From positions 310,001 through 374,000 of the forward strand of contig JBCBHO010000002.1 in NCBI GenBank assembly GCA_038525525.1: DNA of 64,000 nt, in the 5' to 3' direction. Shown here piece by piece: positions 1-6,969 of this stretch; within the stretch, counting starts at the first letter, position 1, and the number at the start of each line of letters is the position of its first letter. The notes below the pieces were generated by a model. It did no database searches, was not told the origin of the DNA, and was given only the letters and a program-made list of their open reading frames with translations. The stretch comes from Shimia_B sp038525525 (GTDB taxonomy: Bacteria; Pseudomonadota; Alphaproteobacteria; Rhodobacterales; Rhodobacteraceae). The translations under genes and the position numbers were made by a program.

Positions 1-218
1 AAGTTCACCACCGCCACAACGCGGCGCCCTAGCAGCGCCTCAGGCGTGTAGTGCCGCGTGAGCTGGGCCGAGGATTTCCGCTCCCCGATCTCGGGCCCGA
101 AATCCACCCACACCTTGATGGCGGGCTTCCGGGCCTCCGGGAACGGCTCGGCGCGGACGACGCGGCCCACGCGGATGTCGACCTTGGCGAAATCCTCGAA
201 GCTGATCTCCTCAGTCAC
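1..218 (-). CDS. csaA: CsaA-like tRNA-binding domain protein (3' end outside window)
   Basis: The visible N-terminal 72 codons begin VTEEISFEDFAKVDIRVGR and continue through a stretch ending near QLTRHYTPEALLGRRVVAVV. This matches the start of the CsaA / C-terminal MetG-like OB-fold family, a small tRNA-binding or chaperone-like protein. The start is GTG, read as GTGACTGA, so it overlaps the stop of proC by 8 bases and is probably translationally coupled to it. It would be the last visible gene of a ybjN-like - proC - csaA unit on the minus strand. The C-terminus is cut by the window edge. Family assignment is by recognition of the motif; the cellular role is not settled even for known members. 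Confidence 0.8.
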   Translation of the reverse strand, partial: MTEEISFEDFAKVDIRVGRVVRAEPFPEARKPAIKVWVDFGPEIGERKSSAQLTRHYTPEALLGRRVVAVVN

Positions 219-1014
219 GGCTGAGCTCCCTCGAGCGCTCCGTCGCAGCGCGCACCGTCCCGCGGATAAGCGCGGGCAACTCGCCCATGAGCACCTCGAG
301 CCCGGCTTGCGTCGTCCCGTTCGGGCTCGTCACGTTGATCCGCAGCTGCTCGGGCGTCTCATCGCCCAGTGCCAATTGTCCCGCGCCCGCCACTGTGGCG
401 GTAGCGAGCTCCATGGCGAGCTCGGGTGCAAGGCCCTGCGACTGGCCTGCCGCGGCCATGCATTCGATCATGTGAAAGACATAGGCCGGGCCCGAGCCAG
501 ACAGGCCGGTGACTGCATCCATCTGCCCTTCGTGATCGAGACGCACGGTCTTGCCGATGGCCGACAGGAGCGCCTCGGCGAGGTCCATATGGGCCGCGGT
601 GCTGGTCCGCGAGCCCACGAGCGCCGTGATCCCCTGCCCGATCGCCGCTGGCGTGTTGGGCATGGCGCGGATCACGGGCGCCTCGGCGCTCAAGAGGCGG
701 GCATAGGTCTCGAGCGAGGTGCCGGCGGCCACGGAGAGAAAGAGCGTGTCGCCACCAGCGTGGTCCGCGAGCGCGGGCAGCGCTTTCTCCATCATCTGCG
801 GCTTCACGGCGATGATGACGACGGCCGGGGCCTCCGGGAGCGGCGCGTTCACGTGGACCCCGGTGCCCAGCACCCAGTCCGACGGCGCGGGATCATGCAC
901 CCAGATGGAGTCGGCAGAGAGCCCGCCCTTCAACCAGCCCGCGAGCATGGCCGAGCCCATCTTCCCGCAGCCCAGCATGACGAGGCCACGGGTCTCGATC
1001 TCTGAAATGTCCAT
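211..1014 (-). CDS. proC: pyrroline-5-carboxylate reductase
   Basis: This 267-residue protein has the usual length for ProC, which reduces 1-pyrroline-5-carboxylate to L-proline with NAD(P)H in the cytoplasm. The N-terminal Rossmann motif reads MLGCGKMGSAMLAGW. MPNTPAAIGQG and the family signature VTGLSGSGPAYVFHMIE follow in order. The ATG is preceded by AGGGAGGGCGC, a clear ribosome binding site. The gene starts 25 bases after the YbjN-like gene and overlaps the csaA start, so the three are likely one transcript. No key residue appears to be missing. Confidence 0.95.
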   Translation of the reverse strand: MDISEIETRGLVMLGCGKMGSAMLAGWLKGGLSADSIWVHDPAPSDWVLGTGVHVNAPLPEAPAVVIIAVKPQMMEKALPALADHAGGDTLFLSVAAGTSLETYARLLSAEAPVIRAMPNTPAAIGQGITALVGSRTSTAAHMDLAEALLSAIGKTVRLDHEGQMDAVTGLSGSGPAYVFHMIECMAAAGQSQGLAPELAMELATATVAGAGQLALGDETPEQLRINVTSPNGTTQAGLEVLMGELPALIRGTVRAATERSRELSRD

Positions 1015-1039
1015 GCGCCCTCCCTAGTGGAGGTGGACG

Positions 1040-1543
1040 TTAGGCCCGGCCATAGGCCTCCGCAATAGCGACTTGCATGGCTTCGTCGAGGTCGCGCTCG
1101 CCCCATGTGACGAGCTGGAAGGCGGGGTAGTAGCGCTCGGCCGAAAGGACCGCGGCGGAGATCATCGTGTCGATCTGGTCCGGCGTGGCCATCTGGCCGC
1201 CGGAGAGAATGAGCCCGTAGCGGTAGACCATGAGCTTCTGCTGCTGCCAGTAGGTGAAGGCACCGGCCCAGCAATTGTCATTGACCCTGTTCAGCGCGGC
1301 GTTGAGGGCATCGATGCGGTCCTCGGGCGGCTCCATGTCGAAGGTGCAGATGAGCCGCAGGGTCTGGTCATAGGCCGACCAGGCCAGCGTGATGGAATAG
1401 GTGCGCCACTGCCCCTCGACGGCCATGGCGATCTGCTCGTCAGAGATGCGGTCAAATTCCCAGTCCTGGTGCTCGGCGATGTGCTCGACGATGTCGATCG
1501 GGTGGAGGTCTTCAATCTCGTGGAAGGTCTCGGAAATTGCCAT
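1040..1543 (-). CDS. YbjN domain-containing protein
   Basis: This 167-residue acidic cytoplasmic protein has no signal peptide or membrane segment. It resembles the YbjN domain family (PF10722) often found next to proC in Rhodobacterales. Recognisable features are the N-terminal EIEDLHPIDIVEHI, a central RLICTFDMEPPEDRID segment, and a C-terminal helix with AMQVAIAEAYGRA. YbjN-fold proteins resemble type III secretion chaperones in structure, but no enzyme activity is established for this group. It is probably the first gene of the operon with proC and csaA. Function beyond the domain name is unknown. Confidence 0.85.
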   Translation of the reverse strand: MAISETFHEIEDLHPIDIVEHIAEHQDWEFDRISDEQIAMAVEGQWRTYSITLAWSAYDQTLRLICTFDMEPPEDRIDALNAALNRVNDNCWAGAFTYWQQQKLMVYRYGLILSGGQMATPDQIDTMISAAVLSAERYYPAFQLVTWGERDLDEAMQVAIAEAYGRA

Positions 1544-1884
1544 GGCGTGCCCCCTTCTCGGGTCTGTAGAGGCGGAGCGTGACAGCGCCCCACCGCTTGG
1601 TGGCTGCTCTAGGGGGTGTGGGAGACCCCATCCCCCATACCGAATATGGTGGGCGGGGCAATCGACTGTGTAAAGCTAAATCTCGCGATTATACGCAATA
1701 AGTTGTGGATGAGTGGGATTGAGCCTCAAAATGTCCTGCAATCTCATTCCCAGTCCCGCGCAAAATCATTTGCAGGCCGCCGCAACCACGGGAAACGCGC
1801 AAGCAAATGGCGCGGGCCGGTCCGCCGCGCGCCAGAAATCCCTCACCGGGATTTTGCCAAGACTATTTGAAAGAGCGTCGGGCC
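1544..1884. other. intergenic region between ybjN-like gene and ubiK
   Basis: I see no convincing gene here. The middle (about 1680-1720) is relatively AT-rich and holds TGTGGATGA at 1704-1712, one base off a reverse-strand DnaA box. The leftward ybjN-like operon should have its promoter here. The right part is upstream of no gene on the plus strand and downstream of ubiK on the minus strand. No U-tract terminator was recognised. Confidence 0.5.
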
Positions 1885-2124
1885 TTACTTGGCCTCGAGC
1901 GCCTCGATGCGGGCCTTGAGCGCCTCATTCTCCTCGCGCGCCTTCTGCGCCATCGCGCGCACCGCGTCGAATTCTTCGCGGGTCACGAGGTCCCGGTCCG
2001 CGAGAAACCGGTCGACCCAGCTCTTCATCGCCGTCTCCGCCTCCTCGCGCGCGCCTTGGGCCACGCCCATGGCATTCGTCATGAGCTGGCTGAGATCGTC
2101 CATCACCTTGTTGCGGGTCTGCAT
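1885..2124 (-). CDS. ubiK: UbiK-family ubiquinone biosynthesis accessory factor (YqiC/BMFP)
   Basis: This 79-residue protein begins MQTRNKVMDDLSQLMTNAMG and ends with a strong coiled coil (AMAQKAREENEALKARIEALEAK). That is the layout of the BMFP/YqiC family, renamed UbiK in Enterobacteria, where it helps assemble the Ubi complex for aerobic ubiquinone synthesis. The start is the ATG preceded by GGAGG six bases upstream. The reading frame remains open far upstream, but that longer frame is only the shadow of lgt. The gene is divergent from lgt across a 90-base gap. Confidence 0.85.
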   Translation of the reverse strand: MQTRNKVMDDLSQLMTNAMGVAQGAREEAETAMKSWVDRFLADRDLVTREEFDAVRAMAQKAREENEALKARIEALEAK

Positions 2125-2214
2125 GTCATGCCTCCGTTGCTTGCCTTCTATATGGGCCGCGTCTGCGGGGGGCTCAATGGTTGACTTGCCGCGCACGGCA
2201 CGCACAAGGAACCC

Positions 2215-3129
2215 ATGGTCTTTGCCTTGCCCTTCCCGGAGATCGGCCCGGAGATCTTTTCGCTCGAGCTCTTCGGCCGGAGCTTTGCGCTCCGCTGGTA
2301 TGCCATGGCCTATATCGCCGGAATTCTCATTGCGTGGTGGATGGCCGCACGGGCCGTGCGCACCGCGCGGCTCTGGACCGGCCCGGCGCCGGCCTCGTCC
2401 GAGCAGATCGCCGACCTCATCACCTGGGTGATCATCGGCATCATCGCGGGCGGCCGGCTGGGCTTCGTGCTCTTCTACGAGCCGGCCTACTATCTCGCCA
2501 ACCCGCTGGAGATCCCGGCCATCTGGCAGGGCGGCATGTCCTTCCATGGCGGCTTTCTCGGCGTGGCGGTGGCTGCATTCCTTTGCCTGCGGTCCCAGGG
2601 CGTCCCGCTCCTGCCGCTCGCTGATCTCATGGCCTATGCCACCCCACCCGCCCTCGCGCTCGGGCGCGTCTCGAATTTCATCAATGCCGAGCTCTGGGGC
2701 CGCCCCACCGATGTGCCATGGGGGGTGATCTTCCCGGGCGCTGCGGCGCAGGATTGTCCGGGCCCGGTGGGTATCGGGGCCGATGGGCTTTGCGCGCGGC
2801 ATCCCTCGCAGCTCTACGAGGCCGCGCTCGAGGGCGTGGTGCTCTGCCTCGTTCTCGTCTGGCTCGTCCATCGCCGCGGGGCCTTTGCCCGGCCGGGCCT
2901 CGCCCTCGGCGTCTTCCTCGCGGGCTACGGTGGGGCGCGGGTCTTCGTAGAGGCCTTCCGGCAGGCCGACCCGCAGTTCATCACCCCCGACAATCCCGTG
3001 GGTTGGGTCGTTAGCCTCGGCCCGGTGGGGCTCACCATGGGCCAGCTTCTCTCGCTGCCCATGCTGATCCTCGGCCTCGTCTTCATCGCGCGCGCGGTGC
3101 TGCGCCGGCATCCACAGCCATCTGCTTGA
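2215..3129 (+). CDS. lgt: prolipoprotein diacylglyceryl transferase
   Basis: Lgt moves diacylglyceryl from phosphatidylglycerol to the lipobox cysteine of prolipoproteins in the inner membrane. The 304-residue protein has about seven hydrophobic segments. Its diagnostic motifs are SFHGGFLG (His111-Gly112, matching the essential HG pair of E. coli Lgt), ALGRVSNFINAELWGRP, and RHPSQLYEA. The ATG is preceded by AAGGA five bases upstream. pgeF follows 36 bases after the stop on the same strand, so the two cell-envelope genes are probably co-transcribed. Confidence 0.96.
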   Translation: MVFALPFPEIGPEIFSLELFGRSFALRWYAMAYIAGILIAWWMAARAVRTARLWTGPAPASSEQIADLITWVIIGIIAGGRLGFVLFYEPAYYLANPLEIPAIWQGGMSFHGGFLGVAVAAFLCLRSQGVPLLPLADLMAYATPPALALGRVSNFINAELWGRPTDVPWGVIFPGAAAQDCPGPVGIGADGLCARHPSQLYEAALEGVVLCLVLVWLVHRRGAFARPGLALGVFLAGYGGARVFVEAFRQADPQFITPDNPVGWVVSLGPVGLTMGQLLSLPMLILGLVFIARAVLRRHPQPSA

Positions 3130-3165
3130 CCCGCCCGTCAGGACGCGCCACCGTCACCCCGTGCC

Positions 3166-3921
3166 ATGACGATCGAAGCGCTCACATCCGACCTCCTCGC
3201 CGGTACCAAACACGGCTTCTTCACCCGCAAGGGCGGTGCCTCCTCGGGTGTTTTTGCCGGCCTCAATTGCGGCGCGGGCTCGTCTGACCAAGCCGAGATC
3301 GTCCAGTTGAACCGCGCGCGCGTGGCCGACGCCATGGAGGTGGAACCGAAGGCACTGGTGACGCAGTACCAGGTCCATTCCACCGATGTCGTGACCGTCA
3401 CGAGCGCGCACGACGCCCAAGAGACGGCCGACGCCATGGTCACGCGGGAGCGGGGCCTCGTGCTGGGTGTGCTGGCCGCCGATTGCCAGCCGGTGCTCTT
3501 CTCGGAGCCCGAGGCGGGCGTGATCGGCGCGGCCCATGCCGGGTGGAAAGGCGCGATGGCCGGGGTGCTCGAGGCCACTGTCGATGCCATGGTCGCCCTC
3601 GGCGCCGTCCGCGCGCGCATCCGCGCCGCCATCGGCCCCACGATCTCGCAGCGCAATTACGAGGTGGGCCCCGAATTCCTCGACCGTTTCCTCGAGGAGG
3701 ACACGGAGAACCAGCGCTTCTTTGCCGGTGGCACGGGGGATCGCCTACATTTCGACCTGCCCGCCTATGGCCTCCACCGCCTGCGCGAGGCCGGCGTGGG
3801 CGAGGCCGCCTGGACGCGCCACTGCACCTATTCGGACCCCGAGCGCTTTTATTCCTACCGGCGCTCGGTGCACCTCAAGGAAGCCGATTACGGGCGGTTG
3901 ATTTCCACGATCCGTCTTTAG
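3166..3921 (+). CDS. pgeF: peptidoglycan editing factor PgeF (YfiH/laccase-domain)
   Basis: This 251-residue protein belongs to the YfiH/DUF152 family. In E. coli it removes misincorporated L-Ser from the peptidoglycan precursor. The zinc-binding triad falls at the same residue numbers as in E. coli YfiH: His71 in YQVHSTD, Cys107 in AADCQPV and His124 in GAAHAGWKGA. The family C-terminal block ERFYSYRR is also present. Older annotations call it polyphenol oxidase or laccase. It sits directly behind lgt, consistent with envelope maintenance. The start is ATG after the GTGCC stretch, with no strong Shine-Dalgarno sequence, suggesting coupling to upstream translation. Confidence 0.93.
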   Translation: MTIEALTSDLLAGTKHGFFTRKGGASSGVFAGLNCGAGSSDQAEIVQLNRARVADAMEVEPKALVTQYQVHSTDVVTVTSAHDAQETADAMVTRERGLVLGVLAADCQPVLFSEPEAGVIGAAHAGWKGAMAGVLEATVDAMVALGAVRARIRAAIGPTISQRNYEVGPEFLDRFLEEDTENQRFFAGGTGDRLHFDLPAYGLHRLREAGVGEAAWTRHCTYSDPERFYSYRRSVHLKEADYGRLISTIRL

Positions 3922-4043
3922 ACGTTTCCAATCTTGCCACAATCCCGCGCCAATCTTCCCTGATTTTTCACAATTGCCGCCCAATGGCAGCCGCAATGCG
4001 CCGCCACACCGGTTCCATCGAAACATTCTCCGGGGGCCGGATC

Positions 4044-4208
4044 ATGGGACAAAGACGCTGGATGCGCGCGGTAATCGAAGAGGCCAAGGCCTCCGGCGAC
4101 GAGACCGCAAAGCGGATGCCTTTTGCGCGCCAGGTGCGCGCCGAGCGCCGCCTCGCCCCCAAGGACATTCTCCTGCCAAGGAAAGCTGTGTTGCGCAGCG
4201 CCGGGTAG
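4044..4208 (+). CDS. small basic protein, conserved-type (54 aa)
   Basis: This short reading frame starts MGQRRWMRAVIEEAKAS and is rich in Arg, Lys and Ala. It resembles small roseobacter proteins that begin with GQRRWMK/RxVIE and end in a basic tail. It ends before a strong terminator at 4277-4319, which supports a real transcription unit. There is no signal peptide or membrane segment. The function is unknown. Confidence rests on the recognisable N-terminus and the terminator, not on any assigned domain. Confidence 0.6.
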   Translation: MGQRRWMRAVIEEAKASGDETAKRMPFARQVRAERRLAPKDILLPRKAVLRSAG

Positions 4209-4276
4209 GACGCACGAGACTGTCGCCGCGAATAAGGCAGCCGCGGTGGCATGCGGGGAGACAATTCCCGTTCTAG

Positions 4277-4319
4277 GGGGCGATTGGCCACATCCCCAGG
4301 CCAATCGCCCCATTTTTTT
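4277..4319 (+). terminator. Rho-independent terminator
   Basis: A 13-base-pair stem (4277-4289 with 4299-4311) encloses a 9-base loop and is followed by ATTTTTTTG. This is the clearest intrinsic terminator in the window. It ends the transcript carrying the 54-residue gene and possibly lgt-pgeF. Confidence 0.9.
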
Positions 4320-4405
4320 GACTCAACGCCCCGCGATACGCAGCTTTGTTGCCGTAACGTGAGGCTGCCGTGGGGGCCGGGCTCACCCTGTCGATTGGGT
4401 AAGTG

Positions 4406-5227
4406 ATGTACCGTCCCCTCGAAGCCGATCCCTCGGCTCGCTCTCCTGAGACGTCTGCGCCCAAGCCGGGTGCGCGTGGCGATGTCTCGCGTTTTCGCTC
4501 GACCCAGAGCTTTCCCCCATCGACCGTACCAGTGGACCGGCGGCCTCATGCAGCGAGGCCTCTCATGCGCAAGTATGAGGTCGCCTTCCTCACTCCTGAA
4601 AACACCGTGCAGCGCACCACGCGGCTCGCACCGGCGACGGCGCTCTACGAGACGGCGTTCATGGCGCTGGCCCGCGGCACGCTGCTGAGCGGCCGCGATG
4701 GCCCCATCGCCATCGAGGACATCACGCCCGGGATGGTGCTCGCCCTGTCCGATGGTCGCGAGCGCCGCGTGCTCTGGAAAGGCTGCACGCGCATCGTCCC
4801 CGGTGCGCGCGGGCAATCGGAGGAAACGGGCCAGCTCACCCGCATCCCCGCCGAGGCCATGGGCCATGCACGCCCGTCGCACGATCTTCTTTTGGGCTTC
4901 GGCGCACGCCTCCTGCAGCGGGGCCAGATGGTCCCGGCCCCCACGGTCATCGACGGCGAGACCGCCTTCGCGGTGCGTCCGCCGAGCCAGGTGGAGTGCT
5001 TTCACATCGCGCTGGAGGAGCACGGCGCGGTGCGGGCCAACGGCCTTGAGGTGGAGACGTTCCATCCCGGCCCGGCCGCGCGCACCTTCCGGCAGCCGGA
5101 AACCCGCCAGCTCTATCTCTCGCTCTTCCCGCATGTGGAGAGCCTCGACGATTTCGGCCCGCTGCACTTCGCGCGCGCCGTGGAGGATGAGGTGTTTGGC
5201 GTGAGCGCGCGCGGCTACCTGGGCTAG
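4406..5227 (+). CDS. Hint (Hedgehog/intein)-domain protein
   Basis: This 273-residue protein has a variable, Pro/Arg-rich N-terminal 55 residues and then a Hint_2-type domain (PF13403) common in roseobacters. The start of the domain reads ALARGTLLSGRDGPIAIEDI. The corresponding position of the usual CFxxGT motif is Ala rather than Cys, so the splicing or cleavage nucleophile appears absent. The pattern PSHDLLLGFG and a C-terminal SLFPHVESLDDFGP follow. I chose ATG at 4406; a GTG lies one codon upstream, and neither has a strong Shine-Dalgarno site. No signal peptide is obvious. It ends just before the convergent lrp gene. Confidence 0.82.
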   Translation: MYRPLEADPSARSPETSAPKPGARGDVSRFRSTQSFPPSTVPVDRRPHAARPLMRKYEVAFLTPENTVQRTTRLAPATALYETAFMALARGTLLSGRDGPIAIEDITPGMVLALSDGRERRVLWKGCTRIVPGARGQSEETGQLTRIPAEAMGHARPSHDLLLGFGARLLQRGQMVPAPTVIDGETAFAVRPPSQVECFHIALEEHGAVRANGLEVETFHPGPAARTFRQPETRQLYLSLFPHVESLDDFGPLHFARAVEDEVFGVSARGYLG

Positions 5228-5228
5228 C

Positions 5229-5729
5229 TTACGCGTCCTGCGCCAGCCGTGCCTCGAGCACGTCGAAGGGGACACCCGGCTCGTCCTTCGCCCCGCGGAT
5301 CACGAGCGAGGTCTTCACCTGGGCCACGTTGGGCGCGGTGAGGAGATCCTCGGTCAGGAAGCTCTGAAAGGTGCTGAGGTCGGGCGCCACGCATTTCAGG
5401 ATGAAATCCACCTCGCCATTGAGCATGTGGCACTCGCGCACGAGCGGCCAGTCGCGGCAGCGCGCCTCGAAGGCGCTGAGATCGGCCTCGGCCTGGGAAT
5501 TGAGCCCGACATGGGCAAAAACCTTCACCTCGAACCCCAGCGCGCGGGCATCGACCTCGGCATGATAGCCGCGGATGAAGCCCGCCTCTTCGAGCGTGCG
5601 GACCCGGCGCAGGCAGGGCGGTGCGGAGATGCCCACGCGGCGCGCGAGCTCCACGTTGGTCATGCGACCGTCGGCCTGCAGCTCGGACAGGATCATACGG
5701 TCAATTTCGTCGAGGCGATGTGCGGGCAT
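5229..5729 (-). CDS. Lrp/AsnC-family transcriptional regulator
   Basis: This 166-residue regulator has an N-terminal winged helix (LDEIDRMILSELQADGRMTNVELARRVGIS) followed by the Lrp/AsnC ligand-binding ferredoxin-like domain, with GYHAEVDARALG and a C-terminal TSLVIRGAKDEPGVP. Members sense amino acids and often regulate a divergent neighbour. Here the neighbour is trxB, 145 bases away, and a long inverted repeat lies between them. I used the ATG before PAHRLDEID because it fits the family start; an upstream in-frame Met would add 20 unlike residues. The ligand is unknown. Confidence 0.9.
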   Translation of the reverse strand: MPAHRLDEIDRMILSELQADGRMTNVELARRVGISAPPCLRRVRTLEEAGFIRGYHAEVDARALGFEVKVFAHVGLNSQAEADLSAFEARCRDWPLVRECHMLNGEVDFILKCVAPDLSTFQSFLTEDLLTAPNVAQVKTSLVIRGAKDEPGVPFDVLEARLAQDA

Positions 5730-5777
5730 CCTACGGTCCTTTTGGCGGATTCTTATGCTGAGAACGCGCGGCGCGCA

Positions 5778-5805
5778 AGATTGTTTCAAGGTCGCGCAAC
5801 AATCT
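5778..5805. promoter_or_regulatory. inverted repeat between lrp-type gene and trxB
   Basis: AGATTGTT at 5778-5785 is repeated as its exact complement AACAATCT at 5798-5805, with a 12-base spacer. The arms are 20 bases apart centre to centre, about two helical turns. It lies just upstream of the likely trxB promoter and 49 bases from the regulator start. This makes it a candidate operator for the Lrp-type protein. Confidence 0.5.
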
Positions 5806-5820
5806 GAAATCGCCCGGGTC

Positions 5821-5849
5821 TTTCGACTCAGCCGCTTGGCACGTATATC
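5821..5849 (+). promoter_or_regulatory. possible trxB promoter
   Basis: TTTCGA at 5821-5826 and TATATC at 5844-5849 are separated by 17 bases and sit 26 bases upstream of the trxB start. The -10 match is fair and the -35 match is weak, so this is tentative. Confidence 0.35.
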
Positions 5850-5874
5850 TGCACCCTCAAAGAGGAGTCAGCCC

Positions 5875-6879
5875 ATGACCGAGCAGCGCAGAACGAAAGT
5901 CCTCATCGTCGGATCCGGCCCAGCCGGATATACCGCCGGCGTCTATGCCGCCCGCGCGATGCTGGAGCCCGTGCTGGTGCAGGGCATCGAGCCCGGCGGG
6001 CAGCTCACCACCACCACCGAGGTGGAGAATTGGCCCGGCGACACGGAGGTGCAGGGCCCCGATCTCATGGTGCGGATGGAAAAGCATGCCCGCGCTATGG
6101 GCTGCGATGTCGTCCACGACATCATCTCCTCCATCGACTTCTCGAAGCGGCCCTTTGTCTGCCGATCCGACAGCGGCACCGAATATGTGGCCGACGCGGT
6201 CATCCTTGCCACCGGCGCGCGCGCCAAATGGCTGGGGCTCGAGAGCGAGGAGAAGTACAAGGGTTTCGGCGTCTCCGCCTGCGCGACCTGCGACGGCTTC
6301 TTCTACCGTGGGCAGGAGATCGTGGTCGTGGGTGGCGGCAACACCGCCGTGGAGGAGGCGCTCTTCCTGACGAATTTCGCCTCGAAAGTGACGCTCATCC
6401 ACCGCCGCGACGAGCTGCGCGCCGAAAAGATCCTGCAGGACCGCCTCTTCAAGAACCCCAAGATCGAGCCGCTCTGGTTCCACGAGGTCGTGGAGGTCTA
6501 CGGCAATGATCAACCGCTGGGCGTCGAGGGTGTAAAGGCCAAGAACGTGAAGACCGGCGAGATCACCGATATTCCCTGCAAGGGCTTCTTCGTGGCCATC
6601 GGCCACGCCCCGTCAAACGAGCTCGTGAAGGACGTGCTGGAGACACACAAGGGCGGCTACGTCGTCACCGAACCCGACAGCACGGCCACTTCCATCCCCG
6701 GCGTCTTCGCAGCCGGCGACATCACCGATTGGCAGTACCGGCAGGCGATCACCAGCGCGGGCATGGGCTGCCAGGCCGCGCTCGAAGCAGAACGCTTCCT
6801 CGCCGAGCACGGCGAAGCGGAGCGCGAGGTCGTCACGGAGCCCTTGGGCTACGGCGCGGAGGCGCCCGCCGCGGAGTAA
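5875..6879 (+). CDS. trxB: thioredoxin-disulfide reductase
   Basis: This 334-residue flavoenzyme transfers electrons from NADPH through FAD to thioredoxin in the cytoplasm. The FAD-binding motif VGSGPAGYTAGVYAARA is at the N-terminus. The redox pair Cys136-Ala-Thr-Cys139 sits in ACATCDGFF, the NADPH motif is VVGGGNTAVEEA, and the C-terminal FAD contact is GVFAAGDITDWQYRQA. Length is normal. The ATG has AGAGGAG upstream. The reading frame stays open upstream of this ATG, but those residues are unlike the family. It is divergent from the Lrp-type regulator. Confidence 0.96.
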   Translation: MTEQRRTKVLIVGSGPAGYTAGVYAARAMLEPVLVQGIEPGGQLTTTTEVENWPGDTEVQGPDLMVRMEKHARAMGCDVVHDIISSIDFSKRPFVCRSDSGTEYVADAVILATGARAKWLGLESEEKYKGFGVSACATCDGFFYRGQEIVVVGGGNTAVEEALFLTNFASKVTLIHRRDELRAEKILQDRLFKNPKIEPLWFHEVVEVYGNDQPLGVEGVKAKNVKTGEITDIPCKGFFVAIGHAPSNELVKDVLETHKGGYVVTEPDSTATSIPGVFAAGDITDWQYRQAITSAGMGCQAALEAERFLAEHGEAEREVVTEPLGYGAEAPAAE

Positions 6880-6904
6880 ATCCGCCACGCCTCGAAATCG
6901 CCCG

Positions 6905-6930
6905 AAGTTTGTTCTTGCGTGAACAAACTT
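6905..6930. promoter_or_regulatory. palindromic operator 1 upstream of MarR-Sat-CysC gene
   Basis: A perfect 10-base inverted repeat, AAGTTTGTTC and GAACAAACTT, has a 6-base spacer TTGCGT. The core is GTTC-N6-GAAC. It lies 39 bases before the start codon. It is the stronger of two copies of this core. Confidence 0.65.
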
Positions 6931-6939
6931 TTCAACTCA

Positions 6940-6959
6940 TACGTTCAGCCGTGAACGTA
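6940..6959. promoter_or_regulatory. palindromic operator 2 upstream of MarR-Sat-CysC gene
   Basis: An 8-base inverted repeat, TACGTTCA and TGAACGTA, has a 4-base spacer. It carries the same GTTC-N6-GAAC core as the site upstream, 32 bases further on, so both lie on nearly the same face of the helix. It ends 10 bases before the start codon, where bound protein could block initiation. Confidence 0.6.
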
Positions 6960-6969
6960 ACCGAGTGCC

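Noticed and set aside
2125..3111. Long upstream extension of ubiK
   Set aside because: Lies opposite lgt and has no family likeness; the ATG with GGAGG at 2124 gives the normal 79-residue UbiK.
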